Assembly: GCF_021129235.1 (NCBI RefSeq)
Contig: NZ_JAJOMA010000023.1
Span: 1 to 64,000, forward strand
DNA: 64,000 nucleotides
From: Kineosporia mesophila
Lineage (GTDB): Bacteria > Actinomycetota > Actinomycetes > Actinomycetales > Kineosporiaceae
Direction: 5' to 3'
Below are positions 39,919 through 49,932 of the stretch, one piece after another (within the stretch, counting starts at the first letter, position 1; every line of letters starts with the position of its first letter). The position numbers and the translations under genes were made by a program. Below the pieces are notes generated by a model that did no database searches, was not told the origin of the DNA, and saw nothing but the letters and a program-made list of their open reading frames with translations.

Positions 39919-42471
39919 ATGAGCCCTCAGCAGATCATCGAGGTTACGGCGGGCACGAGCGACCGTCGCCCCCAGCGTGGCCAATGGCAGTCCTACGTCC
40001 TCGGGCCGCACGACGATGATGTTTCACCCGAGCGCGTGCTTCGTACGTCCGGCGGGGTGACCGTGGGGCGTTACGGCATCGGCGACATCACCTTGAGCCG
40101 GCGCCCAGGTGACCCGGAACCGGAAATCGTGCTCGACTACGGTCGCAACGTCTCCGGGGTGCCGTATTTCCAGATCGACGCGGCCTCGTACGGCGCCCAT
40201 CTGCGGGCCAGCTACAGCGAGAGCGCCGCATGGACCGTTCCCGAGGGCGACGTCGAGGGCAGTCACAACGAGAGTGGCCATCGAGAGCGCTTCGAGGAGT
40301 TCACCCTGACCGGTGCCGGGACGGTCAGCAGTGGCCGGATCCAGGGCGGGCAGCGTTACCAGCGGATCGCCCTCACCTCCACGGGCTCGGTCACCCTGCG
40401 GCGGACGGGTTTCCGGTTTACTGCCTTCCGGGCGACCGCAGAGGACTACCAGGGCTGGTTCCTGTCCAGTTCCGACCAGATGAACCGGGTATGGTACGAG
40501 GGCGCCTACACGGTGCAGCTGAACCAGTTGCCGGCCAACACCCTTCCCCGGCCGTGGACCCTCGCGGACGGCCACCTCGACGCGGACGGGGGCACCATCG
40601 CGGTGCTGTCGGACCAGCAGTGGGAAGACGTCGTCGTGGAGTTCGATGTCCAGATCGTGCGCGGGGCAGCCGGCTGGGTGGTGCGGGCCGATGGCGATGG
40701 TCGCAGCGGATACCTGCTTACCCTGGCGCACGAACCCGGCAAGGAAACGACGCATGTGCTGCGCCTGTTCCGTTTCGACGACTCCATCGACCACCGTCCC
40801 CAGGATCTGGACCGCAGGCTGTACCCGGTGACCTCAACCGGGCTGTCTCTGCCCGCCGGCGACGAGGACGAGCCCTGGCACCACATCCGGACCGAGGTCG
40901 CCGCCGCTGTTCTCCGCACCCACATCGACGGCACCGGCCCCTACGAGACCGGGATCGCCGACGGGCCTGGTCCAGGGGCCGGAACCGTCGGATTGCGGGT
41001 GGCCTGGCTCGATCATGCCCGGTTCCGGAACCTTGTCGTCCTCGATCCGGAGGGCGCCGAGCTGTACGCGAACGGCCTGGCGGCCGAGGACGCGCTGAGC
41101 GCCTGGACTGGGCCCGCACTCGGCCATCCGGATCCACTGCCGGTCATCCTGGACGGAGGCAAGCGGGACCGCACGGTCTGGAGCGGAGACCTGCTGGTGC
41201 AGATTCCCAACGTCTTCCACACCTCTGGGCAGGAGCCCTACGTGCGGGGTTCCATCGAGTTCCTGAACGGGTACCAGGAACCCACGGGTCAGTCCGCGGC
41301 ACGGGTCCCGCCCATCATGCCGCCCGCCAGAGCGCCCCGCTCGGGCCAGACCTATTCGGCGGTCTATTCGATGCACCAGATCACCAACATCGCCCTGCAT
41401 CATCGATACACCGCCGATACCGAGTTCCTGCGTACTCAGTGGTCTGCCGTGCTGAGGGAACTGGAGTTCGACCGTTCGCTGCTGGACCACCGGGGCCTGA
41501 TCGTCACCGACGAGAACAATGGACTGGATTGGGACTGGTATGACGGACCGAAGCTGGGGGCTGTATCCGCCTATAACGTATCGGCTTACATCGCCCTGAG
41601 ACATGTGGCCGACCTGGCTGATGCACTGGGTGCAACACCCTCCGGCCCGGAGCTGCGTGAGCAGGCGGCCCGGCTGCGGGAGGCCATCAACGCCCATCTC
41701 TACGACCAGGATCGACACCTGTACGTCCTTTCGGACGTGCTTACCGACAGCGTCGCGCAAGACGCCAACGCGCTGGCGGTGCTGTCCGGTGTCGTCCCTG
41801 ATGGCGAGGGGCCCGCTGTGCTGGCGGCTCTCGGTGAGACACTTCCGCAAACGCCCTTCGGGCCATCGCCGTTCACCCCCGAGACCGGGTTCTGGGACGC
41901 TGTGAGCCCTTACGTCGCCGACATGCACCTGCGGGCGCTGTTCCATACCGGCCAGACCGAGGCTGCTTTCGACCTGTTGCACATGATCTGGGGTTACATG
42001 GCCGACTCCGGCGAGCACGCAACCGGGACCGCCTGGGAACTGATCGGAGTGGACGGAGCCCCCGGGTTCGGGGCCAAGACGAGCCTGGCGCACGGCTGGG
42101 GAGCCGGTGCCACGGCCGCACTGTCGACTTATGTCCTGGGAATCTCCCCGGTGAGCGCCGGGTTCCGGTCCTGGAGCTTCGCACCGCAGATGGGAGACCT
42201 GAAATGGGCGCAGGGCCGGGTGCCCACACCGCACGGTCCCATCGATGCCTCCTGGGAACGTGACGGCGTCCGTCTCACCCTGACCATCACTGCTCCGGAG
42301 GGCACATCGGGCCAGATCGTTGTGCCAGTTGCGGCGGATGTGGACGAGGCATTCCTGGCCGGTGAGGACGGGCTGGGCAACTCCTTCAGCCTGGTGCGCA
42401 CGGCGGAGGGACCGGGAACGCTGGTCCTGCCGGTAACTTCAGGCGGCTCCTATCGCGTGGATGTGCGATGA
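39919..42471 (+). CDS. GH78-like alpha-L-rhamnosidase-type protein with inserted lectin-like domain
   Basis: 850 aa from ATG 39919; no signal peptide, so cytoplasmic. The N-terminal beta-sandwich region (about 1-190) is split from the (alpha/alpha)6 catalytic part (about 420-770) by a concanavalin-like insert (about 200-370, WTLADGHLDADGGTI, WEDVVVEFDVQI). The catalytic part shows DGGKRDRTVWSGDLLVQIPN, which replaces the canonical GH78 DCPQRDE, and TAWELIGVD with SLAHGWGAGATAAL, the general-base and His region. With Arg where the canonical acid Glu sits, the exact reaction is uncertain. The family removes alpha-L-rhamnose; context suggests action on imported oligosaccharides. Coupled to GH115 by ATGA. 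Confidence 0.75.
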   Translation: MSPQQIIEVTAGTSDRRPQRGQWQSYVLGPHDDDVSPERVLRTSGGVTVGRYGIGDITLSRRPGDPEPEIVLDYGRNVSGVPYFQIDAASYGAHLRASYSESAAWTVPEGDVEGSHNESGHRERFEEFTLTGAGTVSSGRIQGGQRYQRIALTSTGSVTLRRTGFRFTAFRATAEDYQGWFLSSSDQMNRVWYEGAYTVQLNQLPANTLPRPWTLADGHLDADGGTIAVLSDQQWEDVVVEFDVQIVRGAAGWVVRADGDGRSGYLLTLAHEPGKETTHVLRLFRFDDSIDHRPQDLDRRLYPVTSTGLSLPAGDEDEPWHHIRTEVAAAVLRTHIDGTGPYETGIADGPGPGAGTVGLRVAWLDHARFRNLVVLDPEGAELYANGLAAEDALSAWTGPALGHPDPLPVILDGGKRDRTVWSGDLLVQIPNVFHTSGQEPYVRGSIEFLNGYQEPTGQSAARVPPIMPPARAPRSGQTYSAVYSMHQITNIALHHRYTADTEFLRTQWSAVLRELEFDRSLLDHRGLIVTDENNGLDWDWYDGPKLGAVSAYNVSAYIALRHVADLADALGATPSGPELREQAARLREAINAHLYDQDRHLYVLSDVLTDSVAQDANALAVLSGVVPDGEGPAVLAALGETLPQTPFGPSPFTPETGFWDAVSPYVADMHLRALFHTGQTEAAFDLLHMIWGYMADSGEHATGTAWELIGVDGAPGFGAKTSLAHGWGAGATAALSTYVLGISPVSAGFRSWSFAPQMGDLKWAQGRVPTPHGPIDASWERDGVRLTLTITAPEGTSGQIVVPVAADVDEAFLAGEDGLGNSFSLVRTAEGPGTLVLPVTSGGSYRVDVR

Positions 42472-45400
42472 GCTCGCGCGGAACTGCGGTGGTCTCCGCA
42501 GGGGTACCAGTGAACGGTCTGGTCTTGCTGGACGACGCCGCAGACGGGGTCACTCTGGCCGTCCGGGGAACCGGCACCAGTATTGCGGTGGCGAGGGCTG
42601 AGACCCCAGCCGTCCAGCGGGCAGTCCGGGATCTGGTCGCAGACCTCACCAAGGTCTGTTCTCCTGTCGTGTCGACCACCGGCCGGAGAGACCATGCCCG
42701 CGTCGTCATCGGCACGGTGGGAACCAGTCCGCTGATCGACGAGGCGATCGCCCGTGGTGAACTGGATATTGACGGGCTCGCTGACACCGACGGCCGGTTG
42801 CGCTGGGAGGGGTATCTCCTTCACACGCTCAATGACACGCTCTGGATCGTCGGAGCAGACCGGCGCGGAACCATTTTCGGGATCTACACGCTGTGCGAGG
42901 CGATGGGGGTCTCGCCCTGGTGGTGGTGGGCGGATGTGCCCACCCGCGAACGCGAGCACATCACGATCGGGCGCGCGGTCCGGGTGGCTGACCATCCCTC
43001 TGTCCGCTATCGGGGTCTGTTCCTGAACGATGAGGAGGAACTGGACGCCTGGGCCCGGGCGCACACCCGCGACGGGACCATCGGTCCGCAGACCTACGAG
43101 CGGATCTTCGAACTCCTGCTCCGGCTGCGCGCCAACTACATCTGGCCAGCGATGCATGTCAACGCGTTCAATGCCGCCGCCGAGAACGGCCGTCTGGCGG
43201 ACGAAATGGGCATCGTGGTCGGCACCAGTCACTGCGACATGCTGCTGCGCAGCAACCAGCACGAGTGGCAGCCCTGGCTCGAGAGCCAGGAAGATGACGG
43301 GGTGGAGTACGACTACTCCCTCGACGGCGCGAACCGTGATGCGCTGAAGTCCTACTGGAGCGGCAGTGTCGAGCAGAACCGCGCCTACGACGTGACCTGG
43401 ACGCTCGGCATGCGGGGAATCCACGACTCGGGCTTCGCCACGAGAGCGATCGACGAGGAGCCTGACCTGTCCGAAGAGCAGAAGCACCGCGCCCGGGTGG
43501 CCCTGCTGTCGCAGGTAATCCGGGACCAGCGGCGTATCCTGATGGACACCCTTGATTCCGGCACCCCGGCCCCTATGCAGACTTTCGTGCCGTACAAGGA
43601 AGTCCTGGATCTTTACGACGACGGCCTGGACGTTCCGGACGACGTCACGATCATCTGGTCCGACGACAGCTTCGGCCACATCCGCAGGTTCCCGGACGCG
43701 GATGAGCGGCGCCGCAGCGGGGGCCATGGGCTGTACTTCCACTCGTCCTACTGGTCACCGTCCTCGCGCAGCTATCTGTGGATCTCCTCGATGCCGCTGG
43801 CACAGATGAGGCACGAACTGCGCAAGGCCTGGGACCGCGGGATCAGGACGCTGTGGGTCGACAACATCGGCGCTTTGAAGCCTCTGGAACAGGACGCGGA
43901 GTTCTTCCTCCGTCACGCCTGGGAGGCCGGTAAGGAGACATCCACCGCCGACACAACGGATTTCCTCACACAGTGGGTCGATCGGTCGTTCAGCGGCGGT
44001 CACGGGCACACGGTCGCCGGCCTCCTGGAACGGTGGGCGGAGACGACGCAGGTTCGCCGGGTCGAGCACCTGACCCATCAGGCCTTCTCACAGACTGCCT
44101 ACGGGGACGAGGCGGGTCGACGGGTACGGGATCTCCGGGACTGCTTCGACGCCGTCAACCGGGTTCTCCTGGCTCTGCCAGAAGCTGAACGCGACGCGTT
44201 CTTCCAGCTCGTGGCGTTCCGCGTCTACGCCTCGTACCTGGCCGGCGCCCAGTTCATGTTCGCCGACCGCAGCACCCTCAGCTTCGGGCAGGGCAAAGCG
44301 CAGGCCGCCGACCTGTACCTCGACTGGTCGAGGCATTTCGACCAGTTACGCCGTAAGCTCATCCGCCACTACAACCAGGCCGTTTCCGGAGGTAAGTGGG
44401 ACGGCATCATGACGCCCGATGTCTTCCCGCCGCCGGCCACAGCGCAGTTTCCGGCGGCCAGGCCCGCATTGACGATCGGTGAGCCCGGGCTCGGTGTCGT
44501 CGTGTGGGGGGAGGAGCGGCCCTCCGCCTCGCCGACGATCGCCTTCGTCGCGCACGACCAGGCGCCCCGATGGATCGAGGTTTTCAACACCGGCTCCGAG
44601 GCCGTCGACTTCCAGATCCTGGCCGACGACTGGATCGAGGTTGCGGTGCGGTCGGGCCGGGTGTCCACCGAGCAACGCATCCACGTGCGTCCTCACATCT
44701 GGGCCGGCGCCGCGGAACGATCCGGAACGATCACGATCAGGGATCTTGCCACTTCCGTGACCCTGAACATCGCGGTGATGATGGCTGCCGGCGTGCCTGC
44801 GGGGGTGGAACCGGGGACGTTCATGGAGACCGACGGCATTGTGTCCGTCCCCGCCGGGGGCGGCCTGGTGAAGGATCCGCCCGGCGGCTGGTCCGCCGTC
44901 CTCCGGCCAGGGCGCCGCGATGGGAGCCTCCTGGAAGCACACAGCGGTTCACCGGGCCAGGAGGGGGCGGCGCAGTACCGGTTCGCCCTCACCACGGCCG
45001 GGTCGCACCATCTGGAATTGCATCGCCATCCCAGTTTGGACGCCACGCACCGGCTTCGCGTCCGGGTCCGGGTCGACGACCTCCCACCGGTCGTCGTCGA
45101 GACGCCGACCACTGACGAATACCGCGGGATCTGGACCAGGATGGTCGTCGAACAGGTGGAGCGCCTGGCCGTGCGTCTGCCGTATCTCGAGACCGGGGAA
45201 CACCGGATTCGGCTGGAACCGGTGGACGACGGCTTCCTGGTCGGCCGTCTCGTGATCTATACCGGCATTCCCCGACCGACAGCCTTAGGCCCACGACCCA
45301 GCCCGCAGTACGGGCTACCGGTCGAAGATGCACCCGACCCCGCTCCGGGCGACCAGGACCCCGCTCTAGTGGAAAAGGCGGGGCGGGAGGTCGGTGTCTT

Positions 45401-46100
45401 CGGCGCCGACCCCCTCCCCGCGGTCGACGTGATCCATATTCCGCGTCACTACTGGGACAGCGAGACGACGTTTACCCGCACCCTGGCCACGGCCCAGTCC
45501 GGTGGCTCGGCGCCCCATCCGTTCTCGGTGGGCGGGCGGCGGAAGGACATCCTCGCGGATCTGCCCAAGGGTCCGGTCAGGGAGCACCGCGGAATCATCG
45601 CCATCGAGGTTCAGCGGGCGCTACGGAACACTCCCGACGCCTGGCTGAGCCCAAGCCTGGACACACCATCCGTCTCCTGGGTGCACACGCAGGCCGAGTC
45701 CACGCACGGCCGGCGGCTCGCGCTCCATGTCGATGAGCTCGATCGGCAATGGGACAAGGCGCACGATGCCCCCGGGATGCATTTCGCGACCCTCGTGACT
45801 CGGCCCGGGACCTACCGCCTGTGGGCTCTGGTGAAGTTCGACTCCGACCGCGACGATTCCTTCTTCATCGCTGTCGATGGCACCCCCCGGCCGCTGGCCG
45901 AACAGTTCAGCGGGGGAGACATGTTCAGCTTCGGTGTCGTTCAGGCTTGGGTGTGGGTCGAGATCACCGAACTGAACCTGCCGGCCGGACGTCACACCGT
46001 CTCGGTCCTGGCCCGCAAATCACGTCTCCGGATGGATCGGCTGTACCTGACGATCGGCGAAGAGTTCCCACCCGGCGATCACGACTGGGCGCAGCCGTAA
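42468..46100 (+). CDS. GH115 alpha-glucuronidase
   Basis: 1210 aa, no signal peptide. N-terminal GH20-like domain (about 1-170) ends in GTIFGIYTLCEAMGVSPWWW. The barrel (about 185-480) carries RGLFLNDEEELDAWAR, LRLRANYIWPAMHVNAFN and IIWSDDSFGHIRRFP, the WxDDNxGxxR-type motif of family 115, then GGHGLYFHSSYWS. Two further domains follow, including a C-terminal beta-rich domain (about 820-1000). GH115 enzymes cut alpha-1,2-linked (4-O-methyl-)glucuronic acid from xylan or its oligosaccharides. The intracellular form implies import of glucuronate-decorated oligosaccharides. Mannonate dehydratase two genes on supports uronate use. Confidence 0.92.
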   Translation: MSSRGTAVVSAGVPVNGLVLLDDAADGVTLAVRGTGTSIAVARAETPAVQRAVRDLVADLTKVCSPVVSTTGRRDHARVVIGTVGTSPLIDEAIARGELDIDGLADTDGRLRWEGYLLHTLNDTLWIVGADRRGTIFGIYTLCEAMGVSPWWWWADVPTREREHITIGRAVRVADHPSVRYRGLFLNDEEELDAWARAHTRDGTIGPQTYERIFELLLRLRANYIWPAMHVNAFNAAAENGRLADEMGIVVGTSHCDMLLRSNQHEWQPWLESQEDDGVEYDYSLDGANRDALKSYWSGSVEQNRAYDVTWTLGMRGIHDSGFATRAIDEEPDLSEEQKHRARVALLSQVIRDQRRILMDTLDSGTPAPMQTFVPYKEVLDLYDDGLDVPDDVTIIWSDDSFGHIRRFPDADERRRSGGHGLYFHSSYWSPSSRSYLWISSMPLAQMRHELRKAWDRGIRTLWVDNIGALKPLEQDAEFFLRHAWEAGKETSTADTTDFLTQWVDRSFSGGHGHTVAGLLERWAETTQVRRVEHLTHQAFSQTAYGDEAGRRVRDLRDCFDAVNRVLLALPEAERDAFFQLVAFRVYASYLAGAQFMFADRSTLSFGQGKAQAADLYLDWSRHFDQLRRKLIRHYNQAVSGGKWDGIMTPDVFPPPATAQFPAARPALTIGEPGLGVVVWGEERPSASPTIAFVAHDQAPRWIEVFNTGSEAVDFQILADDWIEVAVRSGRVSTEQRIHVRPHIWAGAAERSGTITIRDLATSVTLNIAVMMAAGVPAGVEPGTFMETDGIVSVPAGGGLVKDPPGGWSAVLRPGRRDGSLLEAHSGSPGQEGAAQYRFALTTAGSHHLELHRHPSLDATHRLRVRVRVDDLPPVVVETPTTDEYRGIWTRMVVEQVERLAVRLPYLETGEHRIRLEPVDDGFLVGRLVIYTGIPRPTALGPRPSPQYGLPVEDAPDPAPGDQDPALVEKAGREVGVFGADPLPAVDVIHIPRHYWDSETTFTRTLATAQSGGSAPHPFSVGGRRKDILADLPKGPVREHRGIIAIEVQRALRNTPDAWLSPSLDTPSVSWVHTQAESTHGRRLALHVDELDRQWDKAHDAPGMHFATLVTRPGTYRLWALVKFDSDRDDSFFIAVDGTPRPLAEQFSGGDMFSFGVVQAWVWVEITELNLPAGRHTVSVLARKSRLRMDRLYLTIGEEFPPGDHDWAQP

Positions 46101-46169
46101 CCGGTGGCTGACCCGTCCCAGGCGCCACCCCCAAGGCGTTCGTCGAGGGCGACGAACGAGAGAGGATCC

Positions 46170-48218
46170 ATGATGGCTCCCCGAAATGCCCGACGATCCG
46201 CCCGGGCCCTGCTCGGTCTGGCAGTAGTTGCCGCCGTTGTCACGTCATTCGCACCGTCAGGTTCTGCGCTGGCCGACGCCCCGTTGGCCAGCGTTGTGGC
46301 CGGCCCGCGTGATGACCTCGGCCAGTTGTACGCGTCCGTGACAGGCCTGCGTTCCAGGGACTACACCACCGTTTCCTGGCGAAAGTTCAGCCGGGAATAC
46401 GCTTCCACCGCTGAATTGATGGCCGGTGAGCTCAGCGCCGAACAACGTCAGGCGGCCTATGCCGGTCTTGACGCCGCCGTCGCCGCGCTCGTCGAGACCC
46501 GGGGACTGCGAGATGATGTGGCCGAGTTCGCCACGAGAGACCGCCGTGACTACGAGGGCAGGGCCTGGAAGCGGTTCGCCATCGCGCTCGAAAAGGCCCG
46601 GGCTGTGCTGAGGGTGGCGGGTCCCAGCAAGAAGACGGTCGTGGCCGCCAAGAACGGTCTACTTGACGCTGCCGGTGGCCTGACGACGATCTCGCGGGGT
46701 GGTCTCGAGACGATCCAGAACAACACGTTCTGGAAGGACACCGACGGCAACCCGATATATTCCCAGGGCGGAGGTGTCTTCCGGTTCGGTGATACGTACT
46801 ACTGGTACGGCGTGCAGTACACCGGAGCGGTCAAATACTACAGCAATCCGACGAACCCGAACTCTGACACCGCGTTTCAGGCCATCACGGTGTACTCCTC
46901 CCAGGACCTGGTGCACTGGAAGTTCGAGAACAACGTCGCCACCCCCGCGACTGCCGTCCACATCCCGACGAGCAAGGATGTCACCGAGGACTGGTTCTCC
47001 CGGATGGACACTCTCGCCGACACCTCGTGGCTGGGCCGTCTCGGGGTGACCTACAACGAGAACACCGGTAAGTACACGATCATCTCCCAGACGGGGACCA
47101 GGTTCGGCAGCGGCCCGACCGCCGGTGGGGACATTTTCCTGCAGAGCGACTCCCCGACCGGCGATTTCCGCTATGCCAATATCCAGGCCGGCTTCGAGGG
47201 AACCGGTTACCAGAGCACCGGGGACCAGACGGTCTTCACCGACGATGACGGCAGCGACTACCTCGTGTTCTCCAACCCTTCTGGGCGGGCCAACGCTTAC
47301 GTGGCCAAGATCTCGGACGCGGACTCGCTGAGCGTCGGCCCGGCCACCCGGATCGGCTACGTCCCGGCCGGGCGCGAGGGCAACGCGATGTTCAAGGCGG
47401 ACGGCCACTACTACGTCGCCAGTTCGGACCTGCACGGCTGGAACGCTTCAACCACCCACATCATCCGCTCGGCGGGAACTGACATCACCGGGCCCTACTC
47501 CGCCGACGCTGTTCTGGACGGTTCTCAGCAGGACTACAGCCACGTCACCCAGAGCGGCTTCTTCATCAACGTCACGGGCACCGAACAAGACACCGTCCTC
47601 TACGCCGGAGACCGTTGGTCCGACTTCGCCTGGAACGGCCTCGGCTACAACGACTGGGTGCCGATCACCGTCAACTTGGACGGAACCACACACTTCAACT
47701 CCCTCAGCCAGTGGAAGCTGAACGCGACAAGCGGGAAATGGGCCGTGGGGGAGGGCAACAACTACGTTCTGAACCCTGACTTCGCCGCGGACCGGGCTTC
47801 CGTCCCGACTATCACCGGTTGGGCGGCCAGTGCCGATCCGGGCACCACGAACACGGATTTCGTCACCAACAGCCTGCCGGGGGCGGATGAAACCCGATGG
47901 TCGGGCAAGCTGCGCAGCGCAACGGCCTTCTCCGGAGCCCTGAGCCAGACCGTTGCCGTCCCGGCCGGGACCTACCGTTTCGCCCTGAAGTCACTCCTTA
48001 CCGGTCAGCTCGACCATGCCCGCGCGCACATCACCGGTGCGCCGGGGGAGGACTACACGCTCGATCTCAACGCTCCGACGGCCACCTGGACCGACCACGG
48101 ACTCGAGAGCCTGCAACTCACTGGCGGTGAGGTGAGCATCCGGATCGAGGCCGGAGGCACCGGCTCGGCGAACTCAATCTGCGTCGACGCCCTCTCACTG
48201 ATGCGAACGACGGACTGA
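46170..48218 (+). CDS. Secreted GH43-like glycosidase with accessory domains
   Basis: 682 aa from ATG 46170 (GAGAGGA upstream). Signal peptide, residues about 1-35 (GLAVVAAVVTSFAPSGSALA). Residues about 40-170 are helical with two YASTAELMAG / FATRDRRDYEGRAW repeats, resembling FIVAR-type modules. The five-bladed propeller (about 175-540) shows DTDGNPIYSQGGGVFRFGDT, YYWYGVQ and GREGNAMFKADGHYYVASSD, blocks of the GH43 subfamily-24-like (exo-galactanase) group. A beta-sandwich of about 140 residues that resembles a carbohydrate-binding module ends the protein. It is the locus's only exported hydrolase. Galactan or arabinogalactan is the best guess for its substrate. Confidence 0.8.
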   Translation: MMAPRNARRSARALLGLAVVAAVVTSFAPSGSALADAPLASVVAGPRDDLGQLYASVTGLRSRDYTTVSWRKFSREYASTAELMAGELSAEQRQAAYAGLDAAVAALVETRGLRDDVAEFATRDRRDYEGRAWKRFAIALEKARAVLRVAGPSKKTVVAAKNGLLDAAGGLTTISRGGLETIQNNTFWKDTDGNPIYSQGGGVFRFGDTYYWYGVQYTGAVKYYSNPTNPNSDTAFQAITVYSSQDLVHWKFENNVATPATAVHIPTSKDVTEDWFSRMDTLADTSWLGRLGVTYNENTGKYTIISQTGTRFGSGPTAGGDIFLQSDSPTGDFRYANIQAGFEGTGYQSTGDQTVFTDDDGSDYLVFSNPSGRANAYVAKISDADSLSVGPATRIGYVPAGREGNAMFKADGHYYVASSDLHGWNASTTHIIRSAGTDITGPYSADAVLDGSQQDYSHVTQSGFFINVTGTEQDTVLYAGDRWSDFAWNGLGYNDWVPITVNLDGTTHFNSLSQWKLNATSGKWAVGEGNNYVLNPDFAADRASVPTITGWAASADPGTTNTDFVTNSLPGADETRWSGKLRSATAFSGALSQTVAVPAGTYRFALKSLLTGQLDHARAHITGAPGEDYTLDLNAPTATWTDHGLESLQLTGGEVSIRIEAGGTGSANSICVDALSLMRTTD

Positions 48219-48229
48219 TGCCATCCAGC

Positions 48230-48264
48230 ACCTCACCGTGGCCCGATCCGAGCCACGGCGAGGT
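48230..48264 (+). terminator. Hairpin plus T-run between GH43 and mannonate dehydratase
   Basis: ACCTCACCGTGGC, 9-nt loop, GCCACGGCGAGGT (one G-T type mismatch in 13 bp), then ATTTT. It could terminate or attenuate the operon before manD, which would reduce or uncouple manD expression. Confidence 0.7.
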
Positions 48265-48329
48265 ATTTTCGACCCCAAGGCTCCGGTCCGGGAACGCGTC
48301 CGGACCCGGTCCCGCGAGAAAGGAGCATC

Positions 48330-49568
48330 ATGAAGATCGTCAAGGCCGCCGTTATTCTCACCAGTCCCGACCGCAATTTTGTCACCCTCCGGCTGGAGAC
48401 GGACGAGGGCCTGGTCGGGGTGGGGGACGGCACCCTGAACGGCCGGGAGCTGGCCGTGGTGGCCTATCTGCGGGAGCACGTCGCCCCGCTGCTGATCGGC
48501 CGGGACGCCTCGCGGATCGAGGACGCGTGGCAGTTCCTCTACCGCAGTGCGTACTGGCGGCGCGGTCCGGTGACGATGGCGGCGATCGCAGCGGTGGATA
48601 CGGCCCTGTGGGACATCAAGGGCAAGGCCGCCGGGATGCCGGTGTACCAGTTGCTCGGCGGGGCCTCCCGGAATGGCCTGCTGACCTACGGGCACGCCTC
48701 CGGCAAGGAGCTGCCGGAGCTGTTCGACAGCATCCGCGCGCATCAGGCCCAGGGCTACAAGGCGATCCGGGTGCAGACCGGGGTGCCCGGCCTTAAATCG
48801 ATCTACGGGATCGCGTCCAACGTCACCTTCGAGGCCAACACCGGAGTGCGCTACGACCACGAACCGGCCCAGCGCGGTGATCTGCCCAGCGAGGAGGACT
48901 GGGACACGCGCAGCTATCTGCGGCACGTGCCGACGGTGTTCGAGGCGGTGCGTCAGGAGTTCGGTCCCGAGCTGCCGCTGTTACACGACGCGCATCACCG
49001 GCTGACCCCGATCCAGGCCGCCAAGCTGGGTAGGTCCCTGGAGCCGTACGACCTGTTCTGGCTGGAGGACGTGACGCCGGCGGAGAACCAGGAAGCGTTG
49101 CGGCTGGTCCGCCAGCACTCCACGACCCCGCTGGCGATCGGCGAGATCTTCAACAGCGTGTGGGACTACCAGTTGATCATCCGTGAGCAGCTCATCGACT
49201 ACGTGCGCGGCGCCGTCACCCACACCGGCGGCATCACCCACCTGAAGAAGGTGCTCGACTATGCCGGCCAGTACCAGATCAAGTCTGGGATGCACGGCCC
49301 GACCGACATCTCCCCGGTCGGCCTGGCCGCGCAGATGCATCTGGGGCTGGCCATCCACAACTTCGGCATCCAGGAGTATATGCAGCACGGAGAGCGGACG
49401 AACCAGGTCTTCGAGCAGTCCTTCATGTTCACGGACGGCCTGCTGCACCCGGGTGACCAGCCCGGCCTGGGAGTCGACCTGAACCTGGCCGAGGCGGAGA
49501 AGTACCCCTACCGGCGGGCGTATCTACCGTTCAACCGGCTCGCGGACGGCACCGTTCACGACTGGTAG
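48330..49568 (+). CDS. manD: D-mannonate dehydratase (enolase superfamily)
   Basis: 412 aa, full length, GAAAGGAG before ATG. The capping domain starts [29 protein letters not shown] gives the metal Asp and acid/base His, WLEDVTP and GEIFN the other two metal acids, GMHGPTD the second His and HNFGIQEYM the specificity loop of the ManD group. The enzyme dehydrates D-mannonate to 2-keto-3-deoxy-D-gluconate, the step after glucuronate isomerase and fructuronate reductase. Some family members act on D-gluconate or are promiscuous, so the substrate is likely but not certain. It follows a terminator-like hairpin. Confidence 0.9.
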   Translation: MKIVKAAVILTSPDRNFVTLRLETDEGLVGVGDGTLNGRELAVVAYLREHVAPLLIGRDASRIEDAWQFLYRSAYWRRGPVTMAAIAAVDTALWDIKGKAAGMPVYQLLGGASRNGLLTYGHASGKELPELFDSIRAHQAQGYKAIRVQTGVPGLKSIYGIASNVTFEANTGVRYDHEPAQRGDLPSEEDWDTRSYLRHVPTVFEAVRQEFGPELPLLHDAHHRLTPIQAAKLGRSLEPYDLFWLEDVTPAENQEALRLVRQHSTTPLAIGEIFNSVWDYQLIIREQLIDYVRGAVTHTGGITHLKKVLDYAGQYQIKSGMHGPTDISPVGLAAQMHLGLAIHNFGIQEYMQHGERTNQVFEQSFMFTDGLLHPGDQPGLGVDLNLAEAEKYPYRRAYLPFNRLADGTVHDW

Positions 49569-49632
49569 GTCAACGGGGCATCAGGGTTCGAGCGTTGTCG
49601 CCAGCTGGCCGCGCGCCCATCCCGAGCTCCAA

Positions 49633-49918
49633 GTGATCCATCGGTACCTGTCTGAGGACCTGTATGAGAGGGCCGAAGGGCTCAGGGCCACCGACATGTA
49701 CCAGAGCGGGCCAATCGGCCAGAGGCCTGAGCACTTCCAGCCGGTTGCCTTGATCGAGCACGATGCGACTGCGGCCGCTCAGCAGATGTACGACGAGAAC
49801 ACCCTCGGAGCCTCAGTCGTCAGCAATTCATAGAGCAGCTTGAGTACGACTACGACCAGCTCAATGGTGACGGCGGCTCCTTCGACGGCTGCCTTGCGTG
49901 TGACCGCCGAGCCTAGTA
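49633..49918 (+). other. Unidentified coding relic next to the IS element
   Basis: A 66-codon frame (49633-49833; YLSEDLYERAEGLRATDMYQ, QQMYDENTLGASVV) seems to continue one frame over as QQFIEQLEYDYDQLNGDGGS up to the left IS end. It looks protein-derived but I do not recognise the family. 49569-49632 has nothing visible. Confidence 0.35.
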
Positions 49919-49932
49919 TTACAGTCGCAGTT
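49914..49932 (+). repeat. Left terminal inverted repeat of the IS701-type element
   Basis: Matches 16 of 19 positions of the right end in inverted orientation; overlaps the transposase stop codon. Confidence 0.75.

Noticed and set aside
40230-41543. 437-codon frame inside the GH78-like gene
   Set aside because: Arg-rich out-of-frame shadow of a clearly coding region.
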